DNA of 64,000 bases from Globodera rostochiensis. Its lineage: Eukaryota > Nematoda > Chromadorea > Rhabditida > Heteroderidae. Each line of letters opens with the position of its first letter. Position 1 is the stretch's first letter. The notes under the pieces were generated by a model, which saw only the letters and a program-made list of their open reading frames with translations, had not been told where the DNA came from and ran no database searches. This document shows, piece after piece, positions 15,713 to 26,285 of this stretch. A program made the translations under genes and the position numbers. The DNA lies in contig JAEVLN010000037.1 in NCBI GenBank assembly GCA_018350325.1, positions 186,001 to 250,000 of the forward strand, written 5' to 3'.

Positions 15713-16889
15713 TATTTAAAAATCAATAAAGTTTTCCAGATTTTGAACAATCAATTTTTCAAAACTATTTTTTTCCGATCGTGATGTGGCGTCCTTCTAA
15801 AATTAAATCAAAATTGATGTGTATTGAACTTAACAAGTGATTTTTATCAGATTTTGTCAATGAATAAAATTTTTAAATCTCTTTCTAACACTTTCATGAT
15901 TAAAATCTAACAAAGCGCGACCGATCAGTGAAATTTTTTTCTGTGTTTTTTGCGCTTTAGATTTATAAAATATTTTTTGGGCGGTGTGGGGGTTCGGCGG
16001 TGCCGATAGGCGCCGCCGAGAGAAAAAATTGAATATTTACCGACTTATGCTAAGAAAAATTGTCAAATTTAGGTGATTGAACGTTTTAAAAAACTTAGTT
16101 TTTTCACCGTATCTTACAATTTTTTGAATGAACGAAATTGAATCTAATTTGTAAGCCTTAGCTAGCTTAGGCCTAAGCCTAACAAACCCCAAGCCAGGGT
16201 GGCTTAGGCCTAAGCCTAATGAACCCCTAAATCTCTAACCTTTCCCAGTATTCTATCCGGCTTTGGAGTTAGTTACTTAAAACAAAAAATCGTTTTCTTT
16301 AATTTTCAAAAATTGTTCAAAACTGCGTTATACACGTAATCGACTATTGTTGTTTATATTTGATATTTATTACTGTTGTATTTTGACTAAAAGCTTGTTC
16401 GGATGTTTAAAAGATCAGCTTTAAGTCTTGATGGTGCATGCTATAGAACATTAGGGAATAGAATTAAAGTGAATAATTTTAATTAAAATTATTATTATTT
16501 TAATATGATTCGTCGTCGCCAAAATAAATTTTTTGCGTGTGCGCCGAACTGGTCGCGCCGAAACGGCGGCGCCGAACCGGTCACGCCAAACTGACCCCGA
16601 CCGCTTTTTTACGGAGATTAAAGCCGGAAAATGTTAGAAAGCTGTTGTTTTTGAATGCAAATTTGCCTATTGTGAATTTTGAGCATTGATCTGGTTTTTA
16701 AAAAGTCGACCAGAGCACATCCCTGTTCCAATACAGTTCTATTTCTATGAATTGAATTTTAATTTTTGAAACAAATAGCCTTAAACACAACAAACAAAAC
16801 TTCCAAATACAATATCAACACATTTTTTCCCATGTTTCTAAATGAAATAGTAATCATTTGATTTTGAATTGAATTCAATCGTTTTTTAG
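15713..16889. other. AT-rich repeat-bearing spacer
   Basis: No gene seen. Contains one copy of the TTAGGC/GCCTAA-bearing element (about 16150-16250) and the right part of the CGTTTCGGCGCGACC inverted block (16545-16600). Confidence 0.5.
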
Positions 16890-17006
16890 TAGGGTAGATG
16901 GCGGTCCGTTAACCGAACCGAAACCGAAACCGAAAACTGGGGGTAGCAAAACCGGCCAAACCGAAAACCGGTACCCCCGGTTTAAAACCGCTTTTGCTCT
17001 ACCCTA
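16890..17006. mobile_element. hAT-like MITE, 117 bp, CCGAAAC-cored
   Basis: Ends TAGGGTAGA and TCTACCCTA (left) are related inverted repeats. Flanks TTTTTTAG at 16882-16889 and 17007-17014 are identical. The core iterates CCGAACCGAAACC and its complement. Confidence 0.88.
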
Positions 17007-17514
17007 TTTTTTAGTTTGAAGGTAAATTTTCATATCTTTATGAATATTACTTTTTGATTTACGAAATGTTTTGGGTATTTAAAACTTTGAGAACGCGCAT
17101 CGGTCACAATTACTATTTTTTGTCAATGATCACATAATATTTTTATTTCAAAAATGCATTTTTATATAATTTATTCCTGAATTATTCTGCGTTGATGTTT
17201 TTTTGAACGCCCCCGATGTGAAAAGTCATCGCCCGTCACTTTCCAAGCCCATTTGCGTAGGGGGACAGCTGCTGGCCGATCACCCCGGAGTCCATTTGTG
17301 TGGGGCGATCAGTGAGTGGGTGGGTGGTTGGGTTCGTCCTCCGTAATTATTCAAATCGTTTTCGATTGCCCCTGGGAAAGTCTGTCGACGATTTGTGTGT
17401 CGTATGCTCATTGGCTGGAAAAGCGCATAAATAGTCGGCTTTAACTCTCACAAATTCAGTTTGGGTGCGGGCCGTGAAAACCTTTAGAACGAAAAATTTT
17501 TATTAGCTTGAAGT

Positions 17515-17675
17515 AGGGTTCAGACCCCGATCCCGAACCCCCCCCCCCAAAATGCTAAAAACCCCCAAAATATGGACTAAAAATCCCCAAAAAGTGCCTA
17601 AATCTGGACTAAAAAAATGCGCTAAAACTGACCAAATTTAGTCCTTTGCCCCCGAGGGGTCGGGGCTGAACCCTA
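17515..17675. mobile_element. hAT-like MITE, 161 bp
   Basis: Ends TAGGGTTCAGACCCC and GGGGCTGAACCCTA. Flanks GCTTGAAG and GCTTGAAC form an 8-bp duplication with one mismatch. It has the same end family as the element at 8891-9035. The core has CTAAAA/CCCC iterations. Confidence 0.88.
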
Positions 17676-17976
17676 GCTTGAACCCAGCCGAAAATTAGCA
17701 AAAACGATACTAAAATTGGACCGTGCAACCCTCGAAATTATACCACCCGAACGTTTTAAATACAAAATAATTCAAAAATCAATCGCTAGTGCTTACTTTA
17801 AACTCCAATAACGTTTAGATGGTATTATTCCGTTAAATCGTGCCATTATATTGTCGGCAAAAAAGTGCCATCGAAAAGGCCCAGCACTGTAAAAGTTAGG
17901 AATTTTTTGCGTTTGCAAATGTTAGTGATCCTCCACATGCAATTTTTTCATTTTAGGCTCCGAAGGCTACCGTATG

Positions 17977-18059
17977 AATGTCTTATAAAGCATCGATAAA
18001 AAACTTTATCAACAACGAAACTGGTGATAAAATTTTTATCGATGCTTTATGAAGACATT
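17977..18059. repeat. 83-bp hairpin
   Basis: Arms of about 25 bases, each containing GCATCGATAAA or its complement, are separated by a loop of about 30 bases. The arms begin AATGTCTT and end AAGACATT. It lies 28 bp upstream of a small Cys-rich gene's first recognised exon. A tiny foldback transposon or a transcribed hairpin are both possible. Confidence 0.75.
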
Positions 18060-18086
18060 GCTTCCTGAACAAAAACTGGAAAAATC

Positions 18087-18334
18087 ATGCAAACATGCCG
18101 GCGGCGCAATCCCATGCCGATGGACATTGGGTGCATCAAAACGGAGGCGTTTAAAGCCAGTTTCTGCTGCAAAGAAGGCTTCAAGTACAAATGCTGCTCC
18201 GATCCTGAACAATCATTTAAACTGGTCAAAAAGAATACGGTAATATTTTGCTGTATTAATTTTTGTTTAATTATTATCTTCTCTTTTTTTAGACCGAACT
18301 GATCCAGGAACTGCGAGCGAAGGACGAGTGCTAA
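18087..18334 (+). CDS. small Cys-rich peptide gene (5' end uncertain)
   Basis: Exons 18087-18239 and 18293-18334 join in phase 0 to 64 residues. The peptide has paired cysteines (FCCKEGFKYKCC), single Cys at residues 4 and 16 and a final Cys before the stop (RAKDEC). The intron is 53 bp with a TTTTTTTAG acceptor. No signal peptide is encoded from this ATG; an upstream exon may be missing or may have been separated by the hairpin at 17977-18059. Directly after the stop lies sequence matching the Cys-rich exon at 18605, so this is part of a local duplication cluster. Function unknown. Confidence 0.5.
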
Positions 18335-18604
18335 AAAACGAAAATTTCACGTGATTTGCGGCTCTGATGACTACCAAAACTGGATGGGATTTGGCTTCGA
18401 CTTTAAATGTTGTCAATCGCAAATTGATGTACAAAATTGGATTCGGTAATCGAAGATTAATCCTGCGGGATCCCGATCCCGGGACCTCCCTTTAGTCTGG
18501 ATGAGCTTTTCCTTTACCGTCAAATTTGGGAACTGGCTCCACTTTAAATTGCTTTTGAAGCTTTAACTTTGAAAAGCGGCAAATTTTAAAAAAAGACTTT
18601 TAAG

Positions 18605-18798
18605 GACATGCCGTGGCACAAGAAGAAGCCTGCCGTGGAGATTTCTGTGCTGTTTCTGGAAGAGTGCAAAACGAAAATTTCACGTGCTTTTGCAGCTCTG
18701 ATGACTACGAAGGCTGGATGGGCTGTGACACAAAACTTCGTCGTTTAAATGCTGCCAATCGGAAAATTAATGTAAATGGAACAATAATCAAAGATTAA
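18605..18798 (+). pseudogene. paralogous Cys-rich exon (last exon or relic)
   Basis: After a TTTTAAG acceptor, an open frame to the TAA at 18796-18798 encodes CRGDFCAVSG, FTCFCSSDDYEGWMGC and a Lys/Asn-rich tail. The C-x-GD-x-C plus later Cys pattern is reminiscent of short nematode secreted Cys-rich domains, but I cannot name a family. Related sequence lies at about 18340-18420, with changed frame, and at about 19110-19240, where the frame has stops. No partner exon or start was found, so it is either a truncated gene or the end of one whose 5' exons I failed to see. Confidence 0.45.
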
Positions 18799-18929
18799 TC
18801 TCGCGGGATCCCGATCCCGGGACCTCCCTCTAGTCTGAATGAGCTTTTCCTTTACCGTACAAATTTTGGGAACTTGCTCCACGGCTACCGGTCTGAATCC
18901 CCCCACGATGCCTGATTCAGTCATGTACT

Positions 18930-19850
18930 GAAGCTAATATTATGCCTAACTTAGGCCTAAGCCACCCTGGGTTGGGATTCGTTAGGCGTAGGCCTAAGCC
19001 TAGCTTAGACAAAGCTTAGCCTAAGATGTTGAGGGGATTCGAGACAATGGCTGTGGGGGGATTCGGGCGGACGGGGGGGGGAATTCAGACCGGAAGCGTG
19101 CTCCACTTTAAATTGCTTTTGAAACTTTAACTTTGAAAAGCGGCAAATTAAAAAATGACTTTAAGGAAATGCCGCGGCACAAGAAGAAGCGTGACGTTAG
19201 AAATTTGTGTGCTTTATCATTCGCGTTTATTGAAAACTTTTGCGCTAATTCTCAAATTTTCTTCAAGTTATACTTGTCAAAACATCAGCCCAATCATTTA
19301 TTTGTTCCATCTTTTCCATTTGAACCAATTTTGCTGTGAATGCATGTCGCCTTTCTAAAAAAGTTTTATCGACATTTTGATCAAATTTATCCAACATATC
19401 CCCAATCAAATCAAAATTACCTTTGTAATAATTTAATCGGAAAATAAAAGTGAACGCAATTTTAACATCAAATAAAATGCATTTTTAATACAAAAGCAAA
19501 ACGAGACATTCCGATCAACAGGGTACCCTATGGGCTCCCGGAAAATGCGTCAGTGGAAAATGCGTCAGTGATTATTAAGTCATGTTTCTGGAGGTTTTTG
19601 GGGTCTAAGAATCCAATTCTGAGCTTTGTTACAGCCAATTCCGAACCCCGGACCAGAATTTGAACATTTAGTCGAAAATTCAAATTTTTCCAAAAATCAA
19701 GTTTGGCGGCTAACCCGTCCGATTGTCAATTCTGTCTATTACTGAAGCTAAGCCTAAGCCACCTTGGCTTGGGGTTTGTTAGGCTGAGGCCTAAGCATAG
19801 CTTAAGCCTAGCTTAGGCTTAGCCTAAGACGTTAGGAGATTCGGGAAGTT
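18930..19850. repeat. TTAGGC-bearing dispersed elements and decayed gene copy
   Basis: Two copies (about 18930-19090 and 19735-19870) of an element containing TAGGCCTAAGCC-type sequence and the common phrase TAAGCCACC(C/T)TGG. Between them, 19110-19240 repeats the Cys-rich exon region with stops. Other copies of the element lie at 16150-16250 and 27365-27545. Confidence 0.75.
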
Positions 19851-20720
19851 TTGGCTTGGGTGGGATTCGAGACACTTTACAACGAAAGTAATATCGAGTT
19901 CATACTTTTGAATGATTTGAGACCAAACTGGATTTTCGGCGGTAGTGCTGCACGAGAGTCTCGGTATCGAGTATCGACTCGAGAAAAGTCTCGGGGTTTT
20001 TGGGTCTCGGCTCCAAAATCAACGAAATTTGGCAAATATTTCTTATATTTTGGGAATTATAAGGCACTAACTTTCTTGACAAATATCGTCAAGTCTTTAA
20101 AAAATTACTGTAAATCTCTTAACATTAAATCAAAATTCAAAATTTCTCGGCGGCGCCTATCGGCACCAGGGTTGTGACGGATCATCCAAAATCCGTATCC
20201 GACTTTTTTTCCCAATCCGTCGCAACCCTGATCGACACCGCCGACACCCCCTCGCCCCAGAAAACAAAAAATTACGATTTTTTTGCAAAATTCGTAATAA
20301 GTAATACTTAATTCGTAACAGCCAAAACCCCTAATAACCGTAATCACGAGCACCCCGGCTGTTTATTCCTTTTTTAAAGAGTGAGATCAAACAAAAAAAT
20401 GCCAAAAATAGAATATTATGAAACATTTTCTGACTAAAAATGATCCCCGGGATAAGTGTGGTCGGGCCCTCTTTAAATATTTCTTTGCAAATGAATTCGT
20501 ATTTAGATCATTTATAATAAATAACTTGGACGGATTTTAAAATGTTAACGAAATTACAAATATATTATTATTTTTATAATGTAAATAAAATGCATCTAAT
20601 TAATAATTTGTTATTTCAGCGTAAAGATTGCATTTAATAATAACATAAACAGTCCAACCCGTTTTTGGTTGGGTATCATCCTCAATTTAAATTTCTGGTG
20701 TTGTTGGTTCATCGTCAGGT
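19851..20720. other. spacer downstream of the lipase, element-rich
   Basis: Contains a CTCGA/CTCGG-cored fragment (19940-20030, start TAGTGCTGCACGAGAG), the 64-bp MITE at 20167, and AT-rich sequence. No exon recognised. Confidence 0.5.
20167..20230. mobile_element. hAT-like MITE, 64 bp
   Basis: Ends CAGGGTTGTGACGGAT and GTCGCAACCCTG. Flanks ATCGGCAC and ATCGACAC form an 8-bp duplication with one mismatch. The core is a near-palindrome around ATCCGTATCCG. It is the shortest clear member of the clan in this window. Confidence 0.85.
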
Positions 20721-23700
20721 TCACGCTTCGAAATAGGCCCTATGGTCGGCGATGAACTTCCACAGGCTGACCATCCTGATCAGGTGGGCCGCCCCCTTAG
20801 TCAACATCTTCCACTTGAACAACTCCCATGCTGGCGGCTTGCGCGTCGTCCTGCCGCCCGTGCCCTGCTGCTGTCCTCGTGCTGCTGCCGTCCTTAATAG
20901 GGATGTTCGAGACTTGAAATTTACCGAGAATCGAAACCGAGAAATGATACCGAGACTCGAGACCGAGAAATGCCTTGTCCTGCTGCTGTCCTCGTGCTGC
21001 TGCCGTCCTCAGCATCGTCTCCATCTTCGCCTTCAGCCAAGTCCAACTTCTTCTGCCAATTGCCCCTTTGTTCAGCACACTGTCACTGCACTCCGAATCT
21101 TCATTTTGATGGCACACCGAAAAAGTGCCCCAATTGCGCGGCTGCTGATACCTGTTTTTTTGTTGTTGTTGTTGTTGTTGTCTTATTATGAAATTGTATG
21201 CTCTTGGCAGACATGGGTGCCAAAATGCCCTATTTTTATGGCAAATGCCATAATTTTGGAAATTTGCCATATTTCCACACTTGCCATATTTTAGAACTTA
21301 GTGAAAATTCTCATTTTTAAGGGAAAATGAGAATTTCCCGAAAAAGTGTCTTTGATTTGTAAAATTTGATGTTTTTGTTGCAAATCTCTTAACAAATTGA
21401 GTCAAAAATTCAATGCCATAAAAATGCCATATTTTTGACCCAATGCCATAATAATGCCATATTTTTAACCCTTCGATGTCATAAAAATGCCTTTGACCCA
21501 ATGCCATAAAAAAATGCCATGTTTTTTGACCCGATGCCATATAAATGCCATATTTTTAAAGCCGGTTGCCATATTTTGTTGCAGATGAATTGGCAGACCA
21601 TATTTCAAAGCCATGATGGAAGAACGAGTCGGCCTTGTTGGAGGTGCACAGCCAATTGTACAAATTGCATGGAGGCAAATGTGGCACAATGTCATGTCCG
21701 AACACTATGCGAAATCTAAAAACAAATTACTGCTATTTCCTCAAATAGAACCCTCCAGGGCTCTATTTCCCGGGTGCGTTTCGTTCCCCCCCCCCCCGGC
21801 AGGTTAAAAAACCATAATTAAGTTGTTCTTAGTCAACCGGTTCTAAAATATTAGTACTAAGTCTTTAGAATATTTGTAAAAGTTAAGCTAATCGATCAAA
21901 TAGCTTGCAAAAATGTTACAGACTACTGATCACGAAATACCTAGTCGAATTTTTCGAACATTTAATTTTCTGACATTCTCAAAAGTTAATGAAGCATTTA
22001 GTCCGCTTAATCATTAATCTACGCACTTAGCTTTTGAATGTTACTAAATTTGTAAAATTTGGTTGTCAAGGAAAGGAGTTATGATGTTTGGTCGAAAGCC
22101 ACTCGGGGGGAAACGAGCAGCCCCCCCCCCCAAAAAGGAGGTCTCTATTAGATGAGGAGGAAGGGGGTAGTGTTTCGGCAATGGTCTCGATACGATATTT
22201 CGATTAAATATCGATATGTTGAAGCCAAAATTAAAAATGCGATGAATTATTTTTTAAAAATTTGTCTTTTGCGCGCGCGTATTTTAATTGAAATTATTAG
22301 AAAATTTAAAAAAAAATTTTTAACGAGGGGAGCGTACGACGCAACATCCAACTTGCCGAAAAGACAAACCACTAAGCATTGATTTGAATTGGGTGACCCC
22401 TCTAAAAAAGGACTGAAATTTTTTTGTCAAAAAGTACGTCTCAAACAAAATTAAAACAGCCATTAAAATTGTGATACATTTTTTGAGTGAACAAACGCGA
22501 TAAAATATCGCGATATTTTAACTTTTCGATACGATATTTTGATAGAATATCGGTATCGAAAAATATTGAATTAATAATTTCGTGCCGAACACTAGAAGGG
22601 GGTGGGGGGTCTTTGTTAACGGTTCACCGTGCCTTCGGGGGATGAGCGCGTCCAAGTTCCTGGCCAACTGAGTGCAGCCAACTCGGGGTTGCCCGAACGT
22701 GTAGAGCCCCACCCGCGTTGATTGTCCTCGCCACACTTTGCGTTCATTTCCCCTGTGGTCAATGACTCTCAGCAGTGCCCTCTTGCCCACAGCCTTCGTT
22801 TGTTCTTCCTCCTCCTCCTCCTCTTGCCCCTCGAGGGCCCATTTAAGTGCGGCCAACGAAGCGAATGCACCGCCAAGTGAATGCCCGGTGAACACAACCT
22901 CTTCCCAACTTTGCTGCTCCTGAAGAAGTTCCTGGTGTTGAACTTAAACCCTGGCCATTCATTCACCTCCAGTGTCTGAAGAACGTCCCGAACCGAGTTC
23001 CATAGAGACTGCCGCCTTTCTTCACTTTCATTCACTTTCAATTTTTTCTTTGTTCGCTGAGACCAATTCGTGAAAAGGGCTTTGAAGAAATAGGCATTGG
23101 CCTAAAGGGGGGGGGGCTTTGAGGAAGCATTGGCCTAAAGGGGGGGGGCTTTGAGGAAGCATTGGCCTAAAGGGGGGGGGCTTTGAAGAAATAGGCATTG
23201 GCCTAAAGGGGGGGGCTTTGAGGAAGCATTGGCCTAAAGGGGGGGGGCTTTGAAGAAATAGGCATTGGCCTAAAGGGGGGGGGTTACAATTTTTGGGGTT
23301 TAAGGAGTCGGCGGTGCCGACAGGCGCCGCCGAGAAAAATTTTGCGATTTTGACTCAATTTGTTAAGAGAATTGGTCCAAAAATTACGAATTTTGTATCA
23401 AAATGGTCCCCCCTATGGTTTAATTTTCCGTTCGGAGGGGGGGGGGGGGAGTACCCCCCCCCCCCCTAAATACGTGCCTGGCCCTAAGGGGGGGGGGGCT
23501 TTTTCCCACTCACTCGTCCTAATTGGACAATTCGCCCACTGGTCCACCAGCGAAAGGCCACAGTCTTCTTCCAATCCGAATGCCCAAACTCTGCCAACAA
23601 TTGGAGCAGGGAATGTGTTCCTCGAAATGCGATTACAATTTGACGACTCTTTCTTGAAGAAGCTACAAAAGCAGCACAAAGTTGGCCGAGCGGATCACAC

Positions 23701-24329
23701 ACCAATTCTGTAGAGAAATGGACGGTCCAACCGATTCTGTGGAGGGTGTGAATTGGGGTTAAACAAAGGAGACAAAAGCGCGCCCATCCGAGGCCATCCA
23801 TTACCATTCTGCAGATTAGTAGAGCTGTTCGAGAGTCTTGGTCTCGGGTCTCGAACCGAGAAATTTCTCGGGTTTTTTGGGTCTCGGTCTCGAGTCTCGG
23901 GGTCATTTATCGGTCTCGAGTCTCGGGGTCATTTCTCGGTCTCGAGTCTCGGTGTCATTTCTCGGTCTCGGTCTTGACTCTCGAGTCTCGCTAAATTTCA
24001 AGTCTCGAACAGCTCTACAAATTAGACACGAATTTTACATTTTTTCTAATATAAATTAACTTTTCTGTACACGAAGCCGCTTCAGCATGTGAGTAGTAGG
24101 CGCACTCGGACAGGCGAAGAAATTGGCGGGCATTTTGTTCCGAATAAGCAATTCCCTGGCCAACTAACTGTTCCTTTGACGCAGATGATGGCGTGGGAGA
24201 GGTGACGCCTGGGGGGTCATTGCCAACAGATAAAGATCGAAAACCAGCAGAACAGTGGCAAAGCAATCGAAAAAACAGGAGAATATATGTGGACAAACGA
24301 TGACTTCCTCCTCCTCCTAATTCAGTCAT
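20721..24329 (-). CDS. secreted class-3 lipase, last exon disrupted
   Basis: Exons: 24329-24061, 23736-23514, 23101-22967, 22931-22621, 21715-21599 and 21151 onward, all with matching phases. The N-terminus has a signal peptide (STYILLFFRLLCHCSAG). Family landmarks follow in order: IVIAFRGT, NAYFFKALF, the nucleophile elbow VFTGHSLGG (Ser), LYTFGQPRVG, VFGHDIVPHLPP (Asp), and SFFHHGFEIW (His). A Cys-bearing tail (VCHQNEDSECSDSV) ends the core. In the last exon a 115-bp insertion shifts the frame, so this copy stops at 20797. The sequence beyond the insertion still encodes a plausible lipase C-terminus (SLWKFIADHRAYFEA, stop at 20721). Intron 3 is only 35 bp. Class-3 lipases cleave triacylglycerol esters. 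Family call is firm; activity of this allele is uncertain. Confidence 0.88.
20896..20978. mobile_element. CTCGA-cored element fragment splitting the lipase exon
   Basis: Begins TAGGGATGTTCGAGACTTG and contains iterated ACCGAGA and GAGACTCGAGAC. The expected right end (CATCCCTA) is missing. It is bracketed by two copies of a 31-base sequence, at 20864 and 20979, starting CCTGCTGCTGTCC. The same family in reverse orientation ends CATCCCTA near 46565. Confidence 0.75.
21400..21578. repeat. ATGCCATA-iterated repeat in a lipase intron
   Basis: Irregular direct iterations of AATGCCATATTTTTGACCC and shorter ATGCCAT units, with more copies at 21230-21290. It lies in the intron before the last lipase exon. 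The hexamer ATGCCA occurs more than ten times. Confidence 0.8.
22168..22594. mobile_element. hAT-like MITE, 427 bp, ATCGATA-cored
   Basis: Ends TAGTGTTTCGGCA and TGCCGAACACTA. Flanks GAAGGGGG (22160-22167 and 22595-22602) are identical. The terminal ~60 bp on each side iterate CGATACGATATT-type sequence, with an AT-rich centre. Its ends match the two 367-bp elements in the protease gene. Confidence 0.92.
23090..23286. repeat. tandem copies of the lipase exon-3 splice acceptor
   Basis: Six copies of GCATTGGCCTAAAGGGGGGG are spaced 30-38 bp. On the minus strand each reads CCCCCCTTTAG|GCCAATGC, which is exactly the acceptor and first codons of lipase exon 3. Units also carry GAAGAAATA or GAGGAA variants of the following codons. 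Confidence 0.9.
23820..24017. mobile_element. hAT-like MITE, 198 bp, TCTCG-cored, in lipase intron 1
   Basis: Ends TAGAGCTGTTCGAGA and TCTCGAACAGCTCTA are perfect inverted repeats. Flanks CAGATTAG and CAAATTAG differ at one base. The core is GTCTCGAGTCTCGG reiterated with three near-identical 35-bp phrases (GGGTCATTTCTCGGTCTCGA type). Confidence 0.92.
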
Positions 24330-24484
24330 TTTTTTTTTGTTTTTATAAAATTTGGAGAAGAAAAAACAGCGAATAAAATCTGTAAACGAATAGGGCGCCA
24401 TCGGAAAGAAAATCCAATCGATTCGACTTCATCAATTTTTGCCATTTCTTTTGGCTCACCTTCCCCCTTCTGTTTGCTGGGGGA

Positions 24485-25478
24485 GCAGGACGTTTGGTCC
24501 CATGCCGTTTGGTCCCATGCCGTTTGGACCCCGCCGTTTGGGCCCCAAGGACCTTTGAAGTGCAATAACCAGGGTTCCGATCTCAAAATTTTTTAAATCC
24601 GCATCGGAGCATTAAAAAATCCTCATTTGATACCTAAAATCCGCAAATTCGACATTTCTTAATTAAAACCACAAAATTTAAGTAAACATAGCTTTATTCG
24701 TTATATTTCTGGGTACAAACAATCGATTTGAGCAACTTCCTGTCACAAAAAATTTTGGAATTTTTGATTTAATTTGGTAACAGATTTGCAACCAAAATTG
24801 GAAGGAATGTGATGCTTTTTTACATTAAAAAACCCTGAACTTTTGAAAAACCACAAAAAACCTCATTTTGAAAATTTAGCCTCATTGACCTTCCAAAAAA
24901 CCACAAAATGAGGCTCAAACCTCAGATTTGGGAGCCCTGGTTAAAGAGATTTGCAACTTAATTTTTAAAATAGTCATTTTTTAAAACTTTTTATTAATGA
25001 AAAAGGTCCGGAAAAATCTTTTTTTGAAGATTTAACATTTTTGATAAGAGAAAAAAGCCTTTTATTGTCATTTTTCTCAAAAAAACCACAAAAATCCGCA
25101 AATGCGCATTTCAAAAAAAAATCCTCATTGGCCTTTCCAAAAACCACATAATGAGGAAAAATCCGCAGATATCGGAACCCTGGCAATAACTCTTCTTGGA
25201 ACTATCCAAACAAAACAAATTTGCTATCAATCGAAAGCTTTTGTTGGGTCAAGGTGATTTATAAATCCTTTTCAAAAAAGTTATAATCGAAAATTACCAC
25301 AAAACTTAGGTTTTCGCTCTTTTCAAACAATAACTTTTAAAGGTTTGAATGATCGTTTAGTCCCTGCTAGATAATAGCTTCTAAACATATAAAGCTTTCA
25401 ATTGGTACTCAATTTATTTCGTTTGGTTGGTTCCAAGAAGAGTTATGGCGTCCCAAACGGCGGGGCCCAAACGACCCA
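24485..25478. mobile_element. composite foldback element containing a nested MITE
   Basis: Outer inverted ends are built on GTTTGGTCCCATGCCGTTTG (left) and CAAACGGCGGGGCCCAAACG (right), with a second inner pair around AACTCTTCTTGGAAC (25190) and GTTCCAAGAAGAGTT (25430). The 613-bp hAT-like element is nested at 24570. No coding exon. Confidence 0.7.
24570..25182. mobile_element. hAT-like MITE, 613 bp
   Basis: Ends CAGGGTTCCGAT and ATCGGAACCCTG. Flanks GCAATAAC at 24562-24569 and 25183-25190 are identical. The interior iterates CCACAAAA and CCTCATT phrases in both orientations. Confidence 0.92.
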
Positions 25479-25901
25479 CACTCGCTGCTGGCGCTGGTTG
25501 CCTTCGCTTTCGCTTCCCGTCACTCGTCCTCCCAGCAGCAAATGGAGAGAGTGAATGAATTGGAGAGAGTGGAAAGGCAGTGGGGTGGGCACAGAGAGAA
25601 CAGCGGAGACAGACACATTTTGATACCCCAAAATGCACCCCAGCAAACATTCAATGTGCAACTCGTCACAAAAGACGTTTTGAACTTGCTGTTTTTGGCC
25701 AATGATGACATTTTCCGTGTTTCATCGGAATCTATTTGAAGACAACCCTTGGCTGTCTGAGGCCCAAATTTTAATTAAACTGATTTTTTATCACTTGGCA
25801 ACGGGTTATATGCATTTTGCATATTTTTTTTGCTTAATAATATCCTTTTCGCATTGATTTGAGAGCTTTAAAAATTTATTGGCACGTTTTATACTATTTA
25901 A
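25479..25901. other. no supported gene
   Basis: A short GC-richer patch (25440-25660) gives overlapping frames on both strands without a domain or splice logic. The rest is AT-rich. Confidence 0.4.
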
Positions 25902-26010
25902 TAGAGACCGGGAAGTTGGATCCAAACAAAATTTGGTCAATAATATTGGTAAAAAATTTGTACAAGACAACCCAAAAATGTTTTGATTTTGGATTTTGGT
26001 CCGGACTCTA
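25902..26010. mobile_element. hAT-like MITE, 109 bp
   Basis: Ends TAGAGACCGGGAAGTTGGA and GGTCCGGACTCTA. Flanks CTATTTAA at 25894-25901 and 26011-26018 are identical. The core has AACCCAAAA/TTGG iterations. A related but one-sided copy starts at about 55059. Confidence 0.9.
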
Positions 26011-26285
26011 CTATTTAATATAATTGTTAAAGTTTGCTAAATCATAAGAAAAAGTACAAAAGAAATTTTTAAGGTTAAAATTGCACATTTCGGGGCTCGT
26101 GCATAAAATTGATTTTTGGACGTTTTTACAAAATAATTCATCTTTTTAATAATAATTTTTAGTCTTTTTCAAAAAAAAGGCCTGAAAAATTGAACATTCG
26201 CATAAAATGGTGGCGCTGAAATGGCGCAGCGCTCGGCACTGACAGATCGGTCCTCTACTTTGATTTAGCACAGCTCTACATAAAG

